DNA from: Liolophura sinensis
Lineage: Eukaryota; Mollusca; Polyplacophora; Chitonida; Chitonidae
Direction: 5' to 3'
Assembly: GCF_032854445.1 (NCBI RefSeq)
Contig: NW_027018016.1
Coordinates: forward strand, 53,930 to 117,929
DNA: 64,000 bases
The notes beneath the pieces were generated by a model. The model was not told the DNA's origin. It saw only the letters and a program-made list of their open reading frames with translations, and made no database searches. Position 1 is the stretch's first letter, and the number at the start of each line of letters is the position of its first letter. Below are positions 14,701 through 27,027 of this stretch, one piece after another. The translations under genes and the position numbers were made by a program.

Positions 14701-17700
14701 ACATAAAAAACACAAGGTACTTGATACAGTCTGCTGTAAAAAGTACAACTAAAAACTGACCCACATTTATAAAGTGCCAAAAGATGCGGAATTGGGCCAG
14801 GCATCGGCAGCTGTTAAAAAATTGCAAATATCCCTGGTTTCCATGGAGTAAGAGCCGTTGCTGCGCACGTGATTATGACATCAATGATCATTGAATTGTC
14901 GCTACAGTCAAAAGTATAGGTCGGAGAGCAACGCGGTTTGCACCATTCGATTTCTCGTCACAAAATACGTCGGATTAGCCTGTTACCAGCAGCACTGGAA
15001 CAGTTTTTCCACTTTTGCATTTTTGCCTGGTCTTTTTGTTAATTGAAATCGGCTACACTGTACTCTGTACAATCGCGACTGGTCATTACTATATTCAACT
15101 TTTGACTATATGTTATGTGCCCTTCGGTAGCCCAGAAGACCTGAAATCTTTGGGCTAAGCCCATTTAACTCACCCAGCAATTGCCTTACTTCTAAGTGCA
15201 AGACAATCTCAATGTCTTTATCTACGTGTAGAAAAACCACACCATTTGTACGTGAAAAACACAAGGTACTTGATACAGTCTGCTGTAAAAAGTACAACTG
15301 AACACTGACCCACATGAATAAGGTGCCAAAAGATGCGGAATTGAGCCAGGTATCGGCAGCTGTTGACAAATTGCAAATTTTCCTGGTTTCCATGGAGTAA
15401 GAGCCGTTGCTACGCACGTGATTATGACATCAATGATCATTCAATTGTCGCTACAGCCAAAAGTGTTGGTTGGAGAGCAACGCGGATTGCACCATTCGAT
15501 TTCTCGTCACAAAATACGTCGGATTAGCCTCTTACCAGCAGCACTGGAACAGTTTTTCCACTTTTGCATTTTTGCCTGGTCTTTTAGTTAATTGAAATCG
15601 GCTACACTGTACTCTGTACAATCGCGACTGGTCATTACTATATTCAACTTTTGACTATAAGTTATGTGCCCTTCGGTAGCCCAGAAGACCTGAAATCTTT
15701 GGGCTAAGCCCATTTAACTCACCCAGCAATTGCCTTACTTCTAAGTGCAAGACAATCTCAATGTCTTTATCTACGTGTAGAAAAACCACACCATTTGTAC
15801 GTGAAACACACAAGGTACTTGATACAGTCTGCTGTAAAAAGTACAACTGAACACTGACCTACTTCAGTAAGGTGCCAAAAGATGCGGAATTGAGCCAGGC
15901 ATCGGCAGCTGTTGAAAAATTGCAAATTTCCCTGGTTTCCATGGAGTAAGAGCCGTTGCTGGGCACGTGATTATGACATAAATGATCATTCAATTGTCAC
16001 TACAGCCAAAAGTATTGGTCGGAGAGCAACGCGGTTTGCACCATTCGATTTCTCGTCACAAAATACGTCGGATTAGCCTCTTACTAGTAGCACTGGAAGA
16101 GTTTTTCCACTTTTGCATTTTTGCCTGGTCTTTTTGTTAATTGAAACCGGCTACACTGTACTCTGTACAATCGCGACTGGTCATTACTATATTCAACTTT
16201 TGACTATAAGTTATGTGCCCTTCGGTAGCCCAGAAGACGTCAAATCATTGGGCTAAGCCCATTTAACTCACCCAGCCAATTGTCTTACTTCTAAGTCCAA
16301 GACAATCTCAATGTCTTTATCTACGTGTAGAAAAACCAGACCATTTGCACATAAAAAACACAAGGTACTTGATACAGTCTGCTGTAAAAAGTACAACTAA
16401 ACACTGACCCACACTTATAAGGTGCCAAAAGATGCGGAATTGGGCCAGGCATCGGCAGCTGTTAAAAAATTGCTAATATCCCTGGTTTCCATGGAGTAAG
16501 AGCCGTTGCTGGGGACGTGATTATGACATCAATAATCATTCAATTGTCACTACAGCCAAAAGTATTGGTCGGAGAGCAACGCGGTTTGCACCATTCGATT
16601 TCTCGTCACAAAATACGTCGGATTAGCCTCTTACCAGCAGCACTGGAACAGTTTTTCCACTTTTGCATTTTTGCCTGGTCTTTTTGTTAATTGAAACCGG
16701 CTACACTGTACTCTGTACAATCGCGACTGGTCATTACTATATTCAACTTTTGACTATAAGTTATGTGCCCTTCGGTAGCCCAGAAGACCTGAAATCTTTG
16801 GCTGAGCCCATTTAACTCACCCAGCAATTGTCTTACTTCTAAGTCCAAGACAATCTCAATGTCTTCATCTACGTGTAGAAAAACCAGACCATTTGTACAT
16901 AAAAAACACAAGGTACTTGATACAGTCTGCTGTAAAAGGTACAACTAAACACTGACCCACATTTATAAGGTGCCAAAAGATGCGGAATTGGGCCAGGCAT
17001 CGGCAGCTGTTAAAAAATTGCAAATATCCCTGGTTTCCATGGAGTAAGAGCCGTTGCTGGGCACGTGATTATGACATCAATGATCATTGAATTGTCGCTA
17101 CAGTCAAAAGTATAGGTCGGAGAGCAACGCGGTTTGCACCATTCGATTTCTCGTCACAAAATACGTCGGATTAGCCTCTTACCAGCAGCACTGGAACAGT
17201 TGTTCCACTTTTGCATTTTTGCCTGGTCTTTTTGTTAATTGAAATCGGCTACACTGTACTCTGTACAATCGCGACTGGTCATTACTATATTCAACTTTTG
17301 ACTATAAGTTATGTGCCCTTCGGTAGCCCAGAAGACCTAAAATCTTTGGGCTAAGCCCATTTAACTCACCCAGCAATTGCCTTACTTCTAAGTGCAAGAC
17401 AATCTCAATGTCTTTATCTACGTGTAGAAAAACCACACCATTTGTACGTGAAAAACACAAGGTACTTGATACAGTCTGCTGTAAAAAGTACAACTGAACA
17501 CTGACCCACATGAATAAGGTGCCAAAAGATGCGGAATTGAGCCAGGTATCGGCAGCTGTTGAAAAATTGCAAATTTCCCTGGTTTCCATGGAGTAAGAGC
17601 CGTTGCTGTGCACGTGATTATGACATAAATGATCATTCAATTGTCACTACAGGCAAAAGTATTAGTCGGAGAGCAACGCGGTTTGCACCATTCGATTTCT

Positions 17701-18447
17701 CGTCACAAAATACGTCGGATTAGCCTCTTTCCAGCAGCACTGGAACAATTTTTCCAATTTTGCATTTTTGCCTGGTCTTTTTGTTAATTGAAATCGGCTA
17801 CACTGTACTATGTACCATCGCGACTGGTCATTACTATATTCAACTTTTGACTATATGTTATGTGCCCTTCGGTAGCCCAGAAGACGTCAAATCTTTGGGC
17901 TAAGCCCATTTAACTCACCCAGCAATTGTCTTATTTCTAAGTCCAAAACAATCTCAATGTCTTTATCTACGTGTAGAAAAACCACACCATTTGTACGTGA
18001 AAAACACAAGGTACTTGATACAGTCTGCTGTAAAAAGTACAACTGAACACTGACCCACTTCAGTAAGGTGCCAAAAGATTCGGAATTGAGGCAGGCATCG
18101 GCAGCTGTTGACAAATTGCAAATTTCCCTGGTTTCCATGGAGTAAGAGCCGTTGCTGGGCACGTGATTATGACATAAATGATCATTCAATTGTAACTACA
18201 GCCAAAAGTATTAGTCGGAGAGCAACGCGGATTGCACCATTCGATATCTCGTCACAAAATACGTCGGATTAGCCTCTTACCAGCAGCAACTGGAACAGTT
18301 TTTCCACTTTTGCATTTTTACCTGGTCTTTTTGTTAATTGAAATCGGCTACACTGTACTCTGTACAATCGCGACTGGTCATTACTATATTCAACTTTTGA
18401 CTATAAGTTATGTGCCCTTCGGTAGCCCAGAAGACGTCAAATCTTTG
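11714..18447. repeat. Mixed monomers without a clean local higher-order period
   Basis: About twelve monomers of mixed subtype. Tracts resemble distant parts of the array: 13.1-13.7 kb matches 35.5-36.05 kb, 13.8-14.5 kb matches 1.2-1.9 kb, and 11.8-12.84 kb matches 17.3-18.84 kb. No gene or unique sequence is seen. Confidence 0.85.
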
Positions 18448-18840
18448 GGCTAAGCCCATTTAACTCACCCAGCAATTGTCTTACTTCTAAGTCCAAGACA
18501 ATCTCAATGTCTTTATCTACGTGTAGAAAAAACCACACCATTTGTACATGAAAAACACAAGGTACTTGATACAGTCTGCTGTAAAAAGTACAACTGACCA
18601 CAGACCCACATGAATAAGGTGCCAAAAGATGCGGAATTGAGCCAGGTATCGGCAGCTGTTGAAAAATTGCAAATTTCCCTGGTTTCCATGGAGTAAGAGC
18701 CGTTGCTGGGCACGTAATTATGACAAAATGATCATTCAATTGTCACTACAGGCAAAAGTATTGGTCGGAGAGCAACGCGGTTTGCACCATTCGATTTGTC
18801 GTCACAAAATACGTCGGATTAGCCTCTTACCAGCAGCACT
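18448..18840. repeat. Truncated monomer, 393 bp, internal 156 bp deletion
   Basis: After AGCAGCACTGG (ending 18842) the sequence jumps to CTAAGCCC, which normally lies 156 bp further on. A two-base GG is shared at both breakpoints. The lost part includes the pyrimidine-rich run, TGTACTCTGTACA, TCGCGA and the CTATAAG landmark. The related tract at 12.4-12.96 kb retains the segment. Confidence 0.93.
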
Positions 18841-21800
18841 GGCTAAGCCCATTTAACTCACCCAGCAATTGCCTTACTTCTAAGTGCAAGACAATCTCAA
18901 TGTCTTTATCTACGTGTAGGAAAACCACACCATTTGTACATAAAAAACACAAGGTACTTGATACAGTCTGCTGTAAAATGTACAACTAAACACTGACCCA
19001 CATTTATAAGGTGCCAAAAGATTCGGAATTGGGCCAGGCATCGGCAGCTGTTAAAAAATTGCAAATATCCCTGGTTTCCATGGAGTAAGAGCCGTTGCTG
19101 GGAACGTGATTATGACATAAATGATCATTTAAATGTCGCTACAGCCAAAAGTATTGGTCGGAGAGCAACGCGGTTTGCACCATTCGATTTCTCGTCACAA
19201 AATACGTCGAATTAGCCTCTTACCAGCAGCACTGGAACAGTTTTTCCACTTTTGCATTTTTGCCTGGTCTTTTTGATAATTGAAATCGGCTACACTGTAC
19301 TCTGTACAATCGCTATTGGTCATTACTATATTCAACTTTTGACTATAAGTTATGTGCCCTTCGGTAGCCCAGTAGACCTGAAATCTTTGGGCTAAGCCCA
19401 TTTAACTCACCCAGCAATTGCCTTACTTCTAAGTGCAAGACAATCTCAATGTCTTTATCTACGTGTAGAAAAATCACACCATTTGTACGTGAAAAACACA
19501 AGGTACTTGATACAGTCTGCTGTAAAAAGTACAACTGAACACTGACCCACTTCAGTAAGGTGCCAAAAGATGCGGAATTGAGCCAGGCATCGGCAGCTGT
19601 TGAAAAATTGCAAATTTCCCTGGTTTCCATGGAGTAAGAGCCCTTGCTGGGCACGTGATTATGACATAAATGATCATTCAATTGTCACTACAGGCAAAAG
19701 TATTAGTCGGAAAGCAACGCGGTTTGCACCATTCGATTTCTCGTCACAAAATACGTCGGATTAGCCTCTTACCAGCAGCACTGGAACAGTTTTTCCACTT
19801 TTGCATTTTTACCTGGTCTTTTTGATAATTGAAATCGGCTACACTGTACTCTGTACAATCGCGACTGGTCATTACTATATTCAACTTTTGACTATAAGTT
19901 ATGTGCCCTTCGGTAGCCCAGAAGACCTGAAATCTTTGGGCTAAGCCCATTTAACTCACCCAGCAATTGCCTTACTTCTAAGTGCAAGACAATCTCAATG
20001 TCTTTATCTACGTGTAGAAAAACCACACCATTTGTACATAAAAAACACAAGGTACTTGATACAGTCTGCTGTAAAAAGTACAACTGAACACTGACCCACT
20101 TCAGTAAGGTGCCAAAAGATTCGGAATTGAGCCAGGCATCGACAGCTGTTGAAAAATTGCAAATTTCCCTGGTTTCCATGGAGTAAGAGCCGTTGCTACG
20201 CACGTGATTATGACATAAATGATCATTCAATTGTCGCTACAGCCAAAAGTATTGGTCGGAGAGCAACGCGGATTGCACCATTCGATTTCTCGTCACAAAA
20301 TACGTCGGATTAGCCTCTTACCAGCAGCACTGGAACAGTTGTTCCACTTTTGCATTTTTGCCTGGTCTTTTTGTTAATTGAAATCGGCTACACTGTACTC
20401 TGTACAATCGCGACTGGTCATTACTATATTCAACTTTTGACTATAAGTTATGTGCCCTTCGGTAGCACAGAAGACGTCAAATCTTTGGGCTAAGCCCATT
20501 TAACTCACCCAGCAATTGCCTTACTTCTAAGTCCAAGACAATCTCAATGTCTTTATCTACGTGTAGAAAAACCACACCATTTGTACATGAAAAACACAAG
20601 GTACTTGATACAGTCTGCTGTAAAAAGTACAACTGAACACTGACCCACTTCAGTAAGGTGCCAAAAGATTCGGAATTGAGCCAGGCATCGGCAGCTGTTA
20701 AAAAATTGGAAATATCCCTGATTTCCATGGAGTAAGAGCCGTTGCTGGGCACGTGATTATGACATAAATGATCATTCAATTGTCGCTACAGCCAAAAGTA
20801 TTGGTCGGAGAGCAACGCGGTTTGCACCATTCGATTTCTCGTCACAAAATACGTCGGATTAGCCTCTTACCAGCAGCACTGGAACAGTTGTTCCACTTTT
20901 GCATTTTTACCTGGTCTTTTTGTTAATTGAAATCGGATACACTGTACTCTGTACAATCGCGACTGGTCATTACTATATTCAACTTTTGACTATAAGTTAT
21001 GTGCCCTTCGCTAGCCCAGAAGACGTCAAATCTTTGGGCTAAGCCCATTTAACTCACCCAGCAATTGTGTTACTTCTAAGTGCAAGACAATCTCAATGTC
21101 TTTATCTACGTGTAGGAAAACCACACCATTTGTACATAAAAAACACAAGGTACTTGATACAGTCTGCTGTAAAAAGTACAACTGACCACAGACCCACATG
21201 AATAAGGTGCCTAAAGATGTGGAATTGAGCCAGGTATCGGCAGCTGTTGAAAAATTGCAAATTTCCCTGGTTTCCATGGAGTAAGAGCCGTTGCTGGGCA
21301 CGTGATTATGACATAAATGATCATTCAATTGTCACTACAGGCAAAAGTATTGGTCGGAGAGCAACGCGGTTTGCACCATTCGATTTGTCGTCACAAAATA
21401 CGTCGGATTAGCCTCTTACCAGCAGCACTGGAACAATTTTTCCAATTTTGCATTTTTGCCTGGTCTTTTTGTTAATTGAAATCGGCTACACTGTACTCTG
21501 TACAATCGCGACTGGTCATTACTATATTCAACTTTTGACTATAAGTTATGTGCCCTTCGGTAGCCCAGAAGACCTGAAATCTTTGGGCCAAGCCCATTTA
21601 ACCTACCCAGCAATTGCCTTACTTCTAAGTCCAAGACAATCTCAATGTCTTTATCTACGTGTAGAAAAACCACACCATTTGTACGTGAAAAACACAAGGT
21701 ACTTGATGCAGTCTGCTGTAAAAAGTACAACTGAACACTGACCCACTTCAGTAAGGTGCCAAAAGATGCGGAATTCAGCCAGGCATCGGCAGCTGTTGAA

Positions 21801-21880
21801 AAATTGCAAATTTCCCTGGTTTCCATGGAGTAAGAGCCGTTGCTGGGCACGTGATTATGACATCAATGATCATTCAATTG
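18841..21880. repeat. Mixed monomers between the truncated unit and the 4-mer block
   Basis: Five and a half monomers. The tract near 19.2-19.7 kb shares the rare marks ATCGCTATTGG and CCAGTAGACC with 36.3-36.9 kb. The tract near 20.9-21.75 kb shares GTGCCTAAAGAT and CTTGATGCAG with 41.8-42.65 kb and 52.8-53.6 kb. No gene is seen. Confidence 0.85.
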
Positions 21881-24800
21881 TCGCTACAGCCAAAAGTATA
21901 GGTCGGAGAGCAACGCGGTTTGCACCATTCGATTTCTCGTCACAAAATACGTCGGATTAGTCTCTTACCAGCAGCACTGGAACAATTTTTCCAATTTTGC
22001 ATTTTTGCCTGGTCTTTTTGTTAATTGAAATCAGCTACACTGTACTATGTACCATCGCGACTGGTCATTACTATATTCAACTTTTGACTATATGTTATGT
22101 GCCCTTCGGTAGCCGAGAAGACGCCAAATCTTTGGGCTAAGCCCATTTAACTCACCCAGCAATTGCCTTACTTCTAAGTCCAAGACAATCTCAATGTCTT
22201 TATCTACGTGTAGAAAAACCACACCATTTGTACATAAAAAACACAAGGTACTTGATACAGTCTGCTGTAAAAAGTACAACTAAACACTGACCCACTTCAG
22301 TAAGGTGCCAAAAGATGCGGAATTGGGCCAGGCATCGGCAGCTGTTAAAAAATTGCAAATTTCCCTGGTTTCCATGGAGTAAGAGCCGTTGCTGGGCACG
22401 TGATTATGACATCAATGATCATTGAATTGTCGCTACAGCCAAAAGTATTGGTCGGAGAGCAACGCGGATTGCACCACTCGATTTCTCGTCACAAAATACG
22501 TCGGATTAGCCTCTTACCAGCAGCACTGGAACATTTGTTCCACTTTTGCATTTTTGTCTGGTCTTTTTGTTAATTGAAATCGGCTACACTGTACTCTATA
22601 CAATCGCGACTGGTCATTACTATATTCAACTTTTGACTATAAGTTATGTGCCCTTCGGTAGCCCAGAAGACGTCAAATCTTTGGGCTAAGCCCATTTAAC
22701 TCACCCAGCAATTGCCTTACTTCTAAGTCGAAGACAATCTCAATGTCTTTATCTACGTGTAGAAAAACCACACCATTTGTACATGAAAAACACAAGGTAC
22801 TTGATACAGTCTGCTGTAAAAAGTACAACTGAACACTGACCCACTTCAGTAAGGTGCCAAAAGATTCGGAATTGAGCCAGGCATCGGCAGCTGTTAAAAA
22901 ATTGGAAATATCCCTGATTTCCATGGAGTAAGAGCCGTTGCTGGGCACGTGATGATGACATCAATGATCATTCAATTGTCGCTACAGCCAAAAGTATTGG
23001 TCGGAGAGCAAACGCTGATTGCACCATTCGATTTCTCGTCACAAAATACGTCGGATTAGCCTCTTACCAGCAGCACTGGAACAGTTGTTCCACTTTTGCA
23101 TTTTTACCTGGTCTTTTTGTTAATTGAAATCGGCTACACTGTACTCTGTACAATCGCGGCTGGTCATTACTATATTCAACTTTTGACTATAAGTTATGTG
23201 CCCTTCGGTAGCCCAGAAGACGTCAAATCTTTGGGCTAAGCCCATTTAACTCACCCAGCAATTGCCTTACTTCTAAGTCCAAGACAATCTCAATGTCTTT
23301 ATCTACGTGTAGAAAAACCAGACCATTTGTACATGAAAAACACAAGGTACTTGATACAGTCTGCTGTAAAAAGTACAACTGAACACTGACCCACTTCAGT
23401 AAGGTGCCAAAAGATGCGGAATTGAGCCAGGTATCGGCAGCTGTTGAAAATTGCAAATTTCCCTGGTTTCCATGGAGTAAGAGCCGTTGCTGGGCACGTG
23501 ATTATGACATAAATGATCATTCAATTGTCACTACAGCCAAAAGTATTGGTCGGAGAGCAACGCGGTTTGCACCATTCGATTTCTCGTCACAAAATACGTC
23601 GGATTAGCCTCTTACCAGCAGCACTGGAACAATTTTTCCAATTTTCCATTTTTGCCTGGTCTTTTTGTTAATTGAAATCGGCTACACTGTACTATGTACA
23701 ATCGCGACTGGTCATTACTATATTCAACTTTTGACTATATGTTATGTGCCCTTCGGTAGCCCAGAAGACGTCAAATCTTTGGGCTAAGCCCATTTAACTC
23801 ACCCAGCAATTGCCTTACTTCTAATTCGAAGACAATCTCAATGTCTTTATCTACGTGTAGAAAAACCAGACCATTTGTACATGAAAAACACAAGGTACTT
23901 AATACAGTCTGCTGTAAAAAGTACAACTGACCACAGACCCACAAGAATAAGGTGCCAAAAGATGCGGAATTGAGCCAGGTATCGGCAGCTGTTTAAAAAT
24001 TGCAAATTTCCCTGGTTTCCATGGAGTAAGAGCCGTTGCTGTGCACGTGATTATGACATAAATGATCATTCAGTTGTCGCTACAGCCAAAAGTATAGGTC
24101 GGAGAGCAACGCGGTTTGCACCATTCGATTTCTCGTCACAAAATACGTCGGATTAGTCTCTTACCAGCAGCACTGGAACAATTTTTCCAATTTTGCATTT
24201 TTGCCTGGTCTTTTTGTTAATTGAAATCAGCTACACTGTACTATGTACCATCGCGACTGGTCATTACTATATTCAACTTTTGACTATATGTTATGTGCCC
24301 TTCGGTAGCCGAGAAGACGCCAAATCTTTGGGCTAAGCCCATTTAACTCACCCAGCAATTGCCTTACTTCTAAGTCCAAGACAATCTCAATGTCTTTATC
24401 TACGTGTAGAAAAAACCACACCATTTGTACATAAAAAACACAAGGTACTTGATACAGTCTGCTGTAAAAAGTACAACTAAACACTGACCCACTTCAGTAA
24501 GGTGCCAAAAGATGCGGAATTGGGCCAGGCATCGGCAGCTGTTAAAAAATTGCAATTTCCCTGGTTTCCATGGAGTAAGAGCCGTTGCTGGGCACGTGAT
24601 TATGACATCAATGATCATTGAATTGTCGCTACAGCCAAAAGTATTGGTCGGAGAGCAACGCGGATTGCACCACTCGATTTCTCGTCACAAAATACGTCGG
24701 ATTAGCCTCTTACCAGCAGCACTGGAACATTTGTTCCACTTTTGCATTTTTGTCTGGTCTTTTGTTAATTGAAATCGGCTACACTGTACTCTATACAATC

Positions 24801-26290
24801 GCGACTGGTCATTACTATATTCAACTTTTGACTATAAGTTATGTGCCCTTCGGTAGCCCAGAAGACGTCAAATCTTTGGGCTAAGCCCATTTAACTCACC
24901 CAGCAATTGCCTTACTTCTAAGTCGAAGACAATCTCAATGTCTTTATCTACGTGTAGAAAAACCACACCATTTGTACATGAAAAACACAAGGTACTTGAT
25001 ACAGTCTGCTGTAAAAAGTACAACTGAACACTGACCCACTTCAGTAAGGTGCCAAAAGATTCGGAATTGAGCCAGCATCGGCAGCTGTTAAAAAATTGGA
25101 AATATCCCTGATTTCCATGGAGTAAGAGCCGTTGCTGGGCACGTGATGATGACATCAATGATCATTCAATTGGTCGCTGACAGCCAAAAGTATTGGTCGG
25201 AGAGCAACGCGGATTGCACCATTCGATTTCTCGTCACAAAATACGTCGGATTAGCCTCTTACCAGCAGCACTGGAACAGTTGTTCCACTTTTGCATTTTT
25301 ACCTGGTCTTTTTGTTAATTGAAATCGGCTACACTGTACTCTGTACAATCGCGGCTGGTCATTACTATATTCAACTTTTGACTATAAGTTATGTGCCCTT
25401 CGGTAGCCCAGAAGACGTCAAATCTTTGGGCTAAGCCCATTTAACTCACCCAGCAATTGCCTTACTTCTAAGTCCAAGACAATCTCAATGTCTTTATCTA
25501 CGTGTAGAAAAACCAGACCATTTGTACATGAAAAACACAAGGTACTTGATACAGTCTGCTGTAAAAAGTACAACTGAACACTGACCCACTTCAGTAAGGT
25601 GCCAAAAGATGCGGAATTGAGCCAGGTATCGGCAGCTGTTGAAAATTGCAAATTTCCCTGGTTTCCATGGAGTAAGAGCCGTTGCTGGGCACGTGATTAT
25701 GACATAAATGATCATTCAATTGTCACTACAGGCAAAAGTATTGGTCGGAGAGCAACGCGGTTTGCACCATTCGATTTCTCGTCACAAAATACGTCGGATT
25801 AGCCTCTTACCAGCAGCACTGGAACAATTTTTCCAATTTTCCATTTTTGCCTGGTCTTTTTGTTAATTGAAATCGGCTACACTGTACTATGTACAATCGC
25901 GACTGGTCATTACTATATTCAACTTTTGACTATATGTTATGTGCCCTTCGGTAGCCCAGAAGACGTCAAATCTTTGGGCTAAGCCCATTTAACTCACCCA
26001 GCAATTGCCTTACTTCTAATTCGAAGACAATCTCAATGTCTTTATCTACGTGTAGAAAAACCAGACCATTTGTACATGAAAAACACAAGGTACTTAATAC
26101 AGTCTGCTGTAAAAAGTACAACTGACCACAGACCCACAAGAATAAGGTGCCAAAAGATGCGGAATTGAGCCAGGTATCGGCAGCTGTTTAAAAATTGCAA
26201 ATTTCCCTGGTTTCCATGGAGTAAGAGCCGTTGCTGTGCACGTGATTATGACATAAATGATCATTCAGTTGTCGCTACAGCCAAAAGTAT
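21881..26290. repeat. 4-mer higher-order repeat, 2195 bp unit, two copies
   Basis: Sequence from 21881 recurs from 24076, running on to about 26290. Shared marks are TATAGGTCGG, GAAGACGCC (22121, 24316), GTGATGATGAC (22949, 25144), GTTGAAAATTGC (23442, 25637) and TTCCATTTTT. The second copy carries six private one-base indels between 24411 and 25180. Confidence 0.9.
24411..25180. other. Cluster of six private indels
   Basis: Changes are an added A in AAAAAACC near 24412, a lost A in TTGCAATTTCC, a lost T in GTCTTTTGTT, a lost G in GCCAGCATC, and two added G in TTGGTCGCTGACAG near 25171-25180. The sister at 22.2-22.98 kb lacks all of them. Confidence 0.75.
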
Positions 26291-27027
26291 TGGTCGGAGC
26301 GCAACGCAGTTTGCACCATTCGATTTCTCGTCACAAAATACGTCGGATTAGCCTCTTACCAGCAGCACTGGAACAGTTTTTCCACTTTTGCATTTTTGCC
26401 TGGTCTTTTTGTTAATTGAAATCGGCTACACTGTACTCTGTACAATCGCGACTGGTCATTACTATATTCAACTTTTGACTATAAGTTATGTGCCCTTCGG
26501 TAGCCCAGAAGACCTGAAATCTTTGGGCCAAGCCCATTGAACTCACCCAGCAATTGTCTTACTTCTAAGTGCAAGACAATCTCAATGCTTTTTTCTACGT
26601 GTAGAAAAACCAGACCATTTGTAATTAAAAAACACAAGGTACTTGATACAGTCTGCTGTAAAAAGTACAACTGACCACAGGCCCACAACAATAAGGTGCC
26701 AAAAGATGCGGAATTGAGCCAGGTATCGGCAGCTGTTGAAAAATTGCAAATTTCCCTGGTTTCCATGGAGTAAGAGCCGTTGCTGTGCACGTGATTATGA
26801 CATAAATGATCATTCAGTTGTCGCTACAGCCAAAAGTATTGGTCGGAGCGCAACGCGGTTTGCACCATTCGATTTCTCGTCACAAAATACGTCGGATTAG
26901 CCTCTTACCAGCAGCACTGGAACAGTTTTTCCACTTTTGCATTTTTGCCTGGTCTTTTTGTTAATTGAAATCGGCTACACTGTACTCTGTACAATCGCGA
27001 CTGGTCATTACTATATTCAACTTTTGA

